NCBI GenBank assembly: GCA_946885435.1
Contig: CAMPGL010000128.1
Span: 1 to 6,046 of the forward strand
Length of the DNA stretch: 6,046 nucleotides
Direction of reading: 5' to 3'
Source of the DNA: an uncultured Brevundimonas sp.
Lineage (GTDB): Bacteria; Pseudomonadota; Alphaproteobacteria; Caulobacterales; Caulobacteraceae
Below the pieces are notes generated by a model, which was not told where the DNA came from, made no database searches, and was given only the letters and a program-made list of their open reading frames with translations. Position numbers and translations under genes: made by a program. Numbering within the stretch: position 1 is the first letter of the stretch; each line of letters begins with the position of its first letter. Shown here piece after piece: positions 5,720 through 6,046 of this stretch.

Positions 5720-6046
5720 ATGCTCGAGAAAACCTTCGATCCGAAATCCGTCGAACCCCGCCTGTACGGGGCGTGGGAGCAGTCTGGCGCCTTCTCGCCG
5801 GACGGTGTGCTGGCCGAACGGCCGGACGCGCCGACCTATTCGATCGTCATCCCGCCGCCGAACGTCACCGGCTCGCTGCACATCGGGCATGCGCTGAACA
5901 ACACCCTGCAGGACATCCTGGCCCGCTATCACCGCATGAAGGGCGAGGCGGTGCTGTGGCTCCCGGGCACGGACCACGCCGGCATCGCGACCCAGATGGT
6001 CGTCGAGCGCGAGCTGGCCAAGCCGGGCGTGAACATGAGCCGGCGC
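5720..6046 (+). CDS. valS: Valyl-tRNA synthetase, N-terminal part (3' end cut by window edge)
   Basis: Class I aminoacyl-tRNA synthetase that charges tRNA-Val in the cytosol. The 109 visible residues begin [20 protein letters not shown], the standard ValRS opening. They contain the ATP-binding block [22 protein letters not shown] with the HIGH motif at 54-57, and the ValRS/IleRS motif [18 protein letters not shown] (80-97). The KMSKS loop, editing domain and tRNA-binding domains lie outside the window. The ATG at 5720 gives the family's usual N-terminus. The 30 bases before it are C-rich with no Shine-Dalgarno sequence, and they follow a strong terminator, so the promoter must be very close to, or overlap, the terminator's 3' side. 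Confidence 0.97.
   Translation, partial: MLEKTFDPKSVEPRLYGAWEQSGAFSPDGVLAERPDAPTYSIVIPPPNVTGSLHIGHALNNTLQDILARYHRMKGEAVLWLPGTDHAGIATQMVVERELAKPGVNMSRR

Noticed and set aside
1..6046. A novel defence, mobile or CRISPR-like system
   Set aside because: Every gene belongs to a known core family or a common enzyme fold, base composition is even, and no transposase, integrase, toxin-antitoxin pair or spaced repeat array is present.

Overview
The window is a piece of a high-GC alphaproteobacterial chromosome, most likely from Caulobacteraceae (Brevundimonas- or Caulobacter-like). The main reasons are a recognisable PopZ polar organizing protein lying between a TolC-type outer-membrane factor and valS, the sequence of the S9 ribosomal protein, and the uniform GC-rich codon use. 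I see no insertion sequence, phage gene, CRISPR array or compositional break. This is a conserved core-genome region, not an accessory island.

Layout, left to right. The end of rpsI (30S protein S9, cut by the left edge) is closed by a strong intrinsic terminator with a GAAA loop. Directly after it comes a tight same-strand group: a VOC-fold protein, argC (short type of N-acetyl-gamma-glutamyl-phosphate reductase, arginine synthesis) and a short-chain dehydrogenase/reductase (SDR). The gaps are 3 nt and 19 nt. A tRNA-Cys(GCA) gene on the minus strand runs convergently into the SDR 3' end and divergently from the next gene.

The right half, all on the plus strand, holds four genes. First is a protein-L-isoaspartate methyltransferase-like protein with its own promoter. 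Next is a TolC-family outer-membrane channel protein with a signal peptide, then PopZ (cell-pole scaffold with an acidic, proline-rich linker). After a second strong terminator comes the 5' part of valS (valyl-tRNA synthetase), which runs off the right edge. The order methyltransferase-like / tolC / popZ / valS resembles what I recall of the Caulobacter crescentus popZ locus, where the neighbouring TolC protein is one of the two S-layer secretion factors (RsaF).

The genes do not form one pathway. The window joins translation (rpsI, tRNA-Cys, valS), arginine synthesis (argC), envelope export (tolC) and pole organization (popZ). I found no undescribed multi-gene system. The points most worth a second look are two enzymes with altered active-site motifs (the SDR lacks the usual catalytic Ser; the methyltransferase-like protein lacks the Gly-rich SAM loop), the terminator that abuts the VOC-argC-SDR group with no room for a promoter, and the repeat-built PopZ linker. 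No gap between genes exceeds 300 bases.
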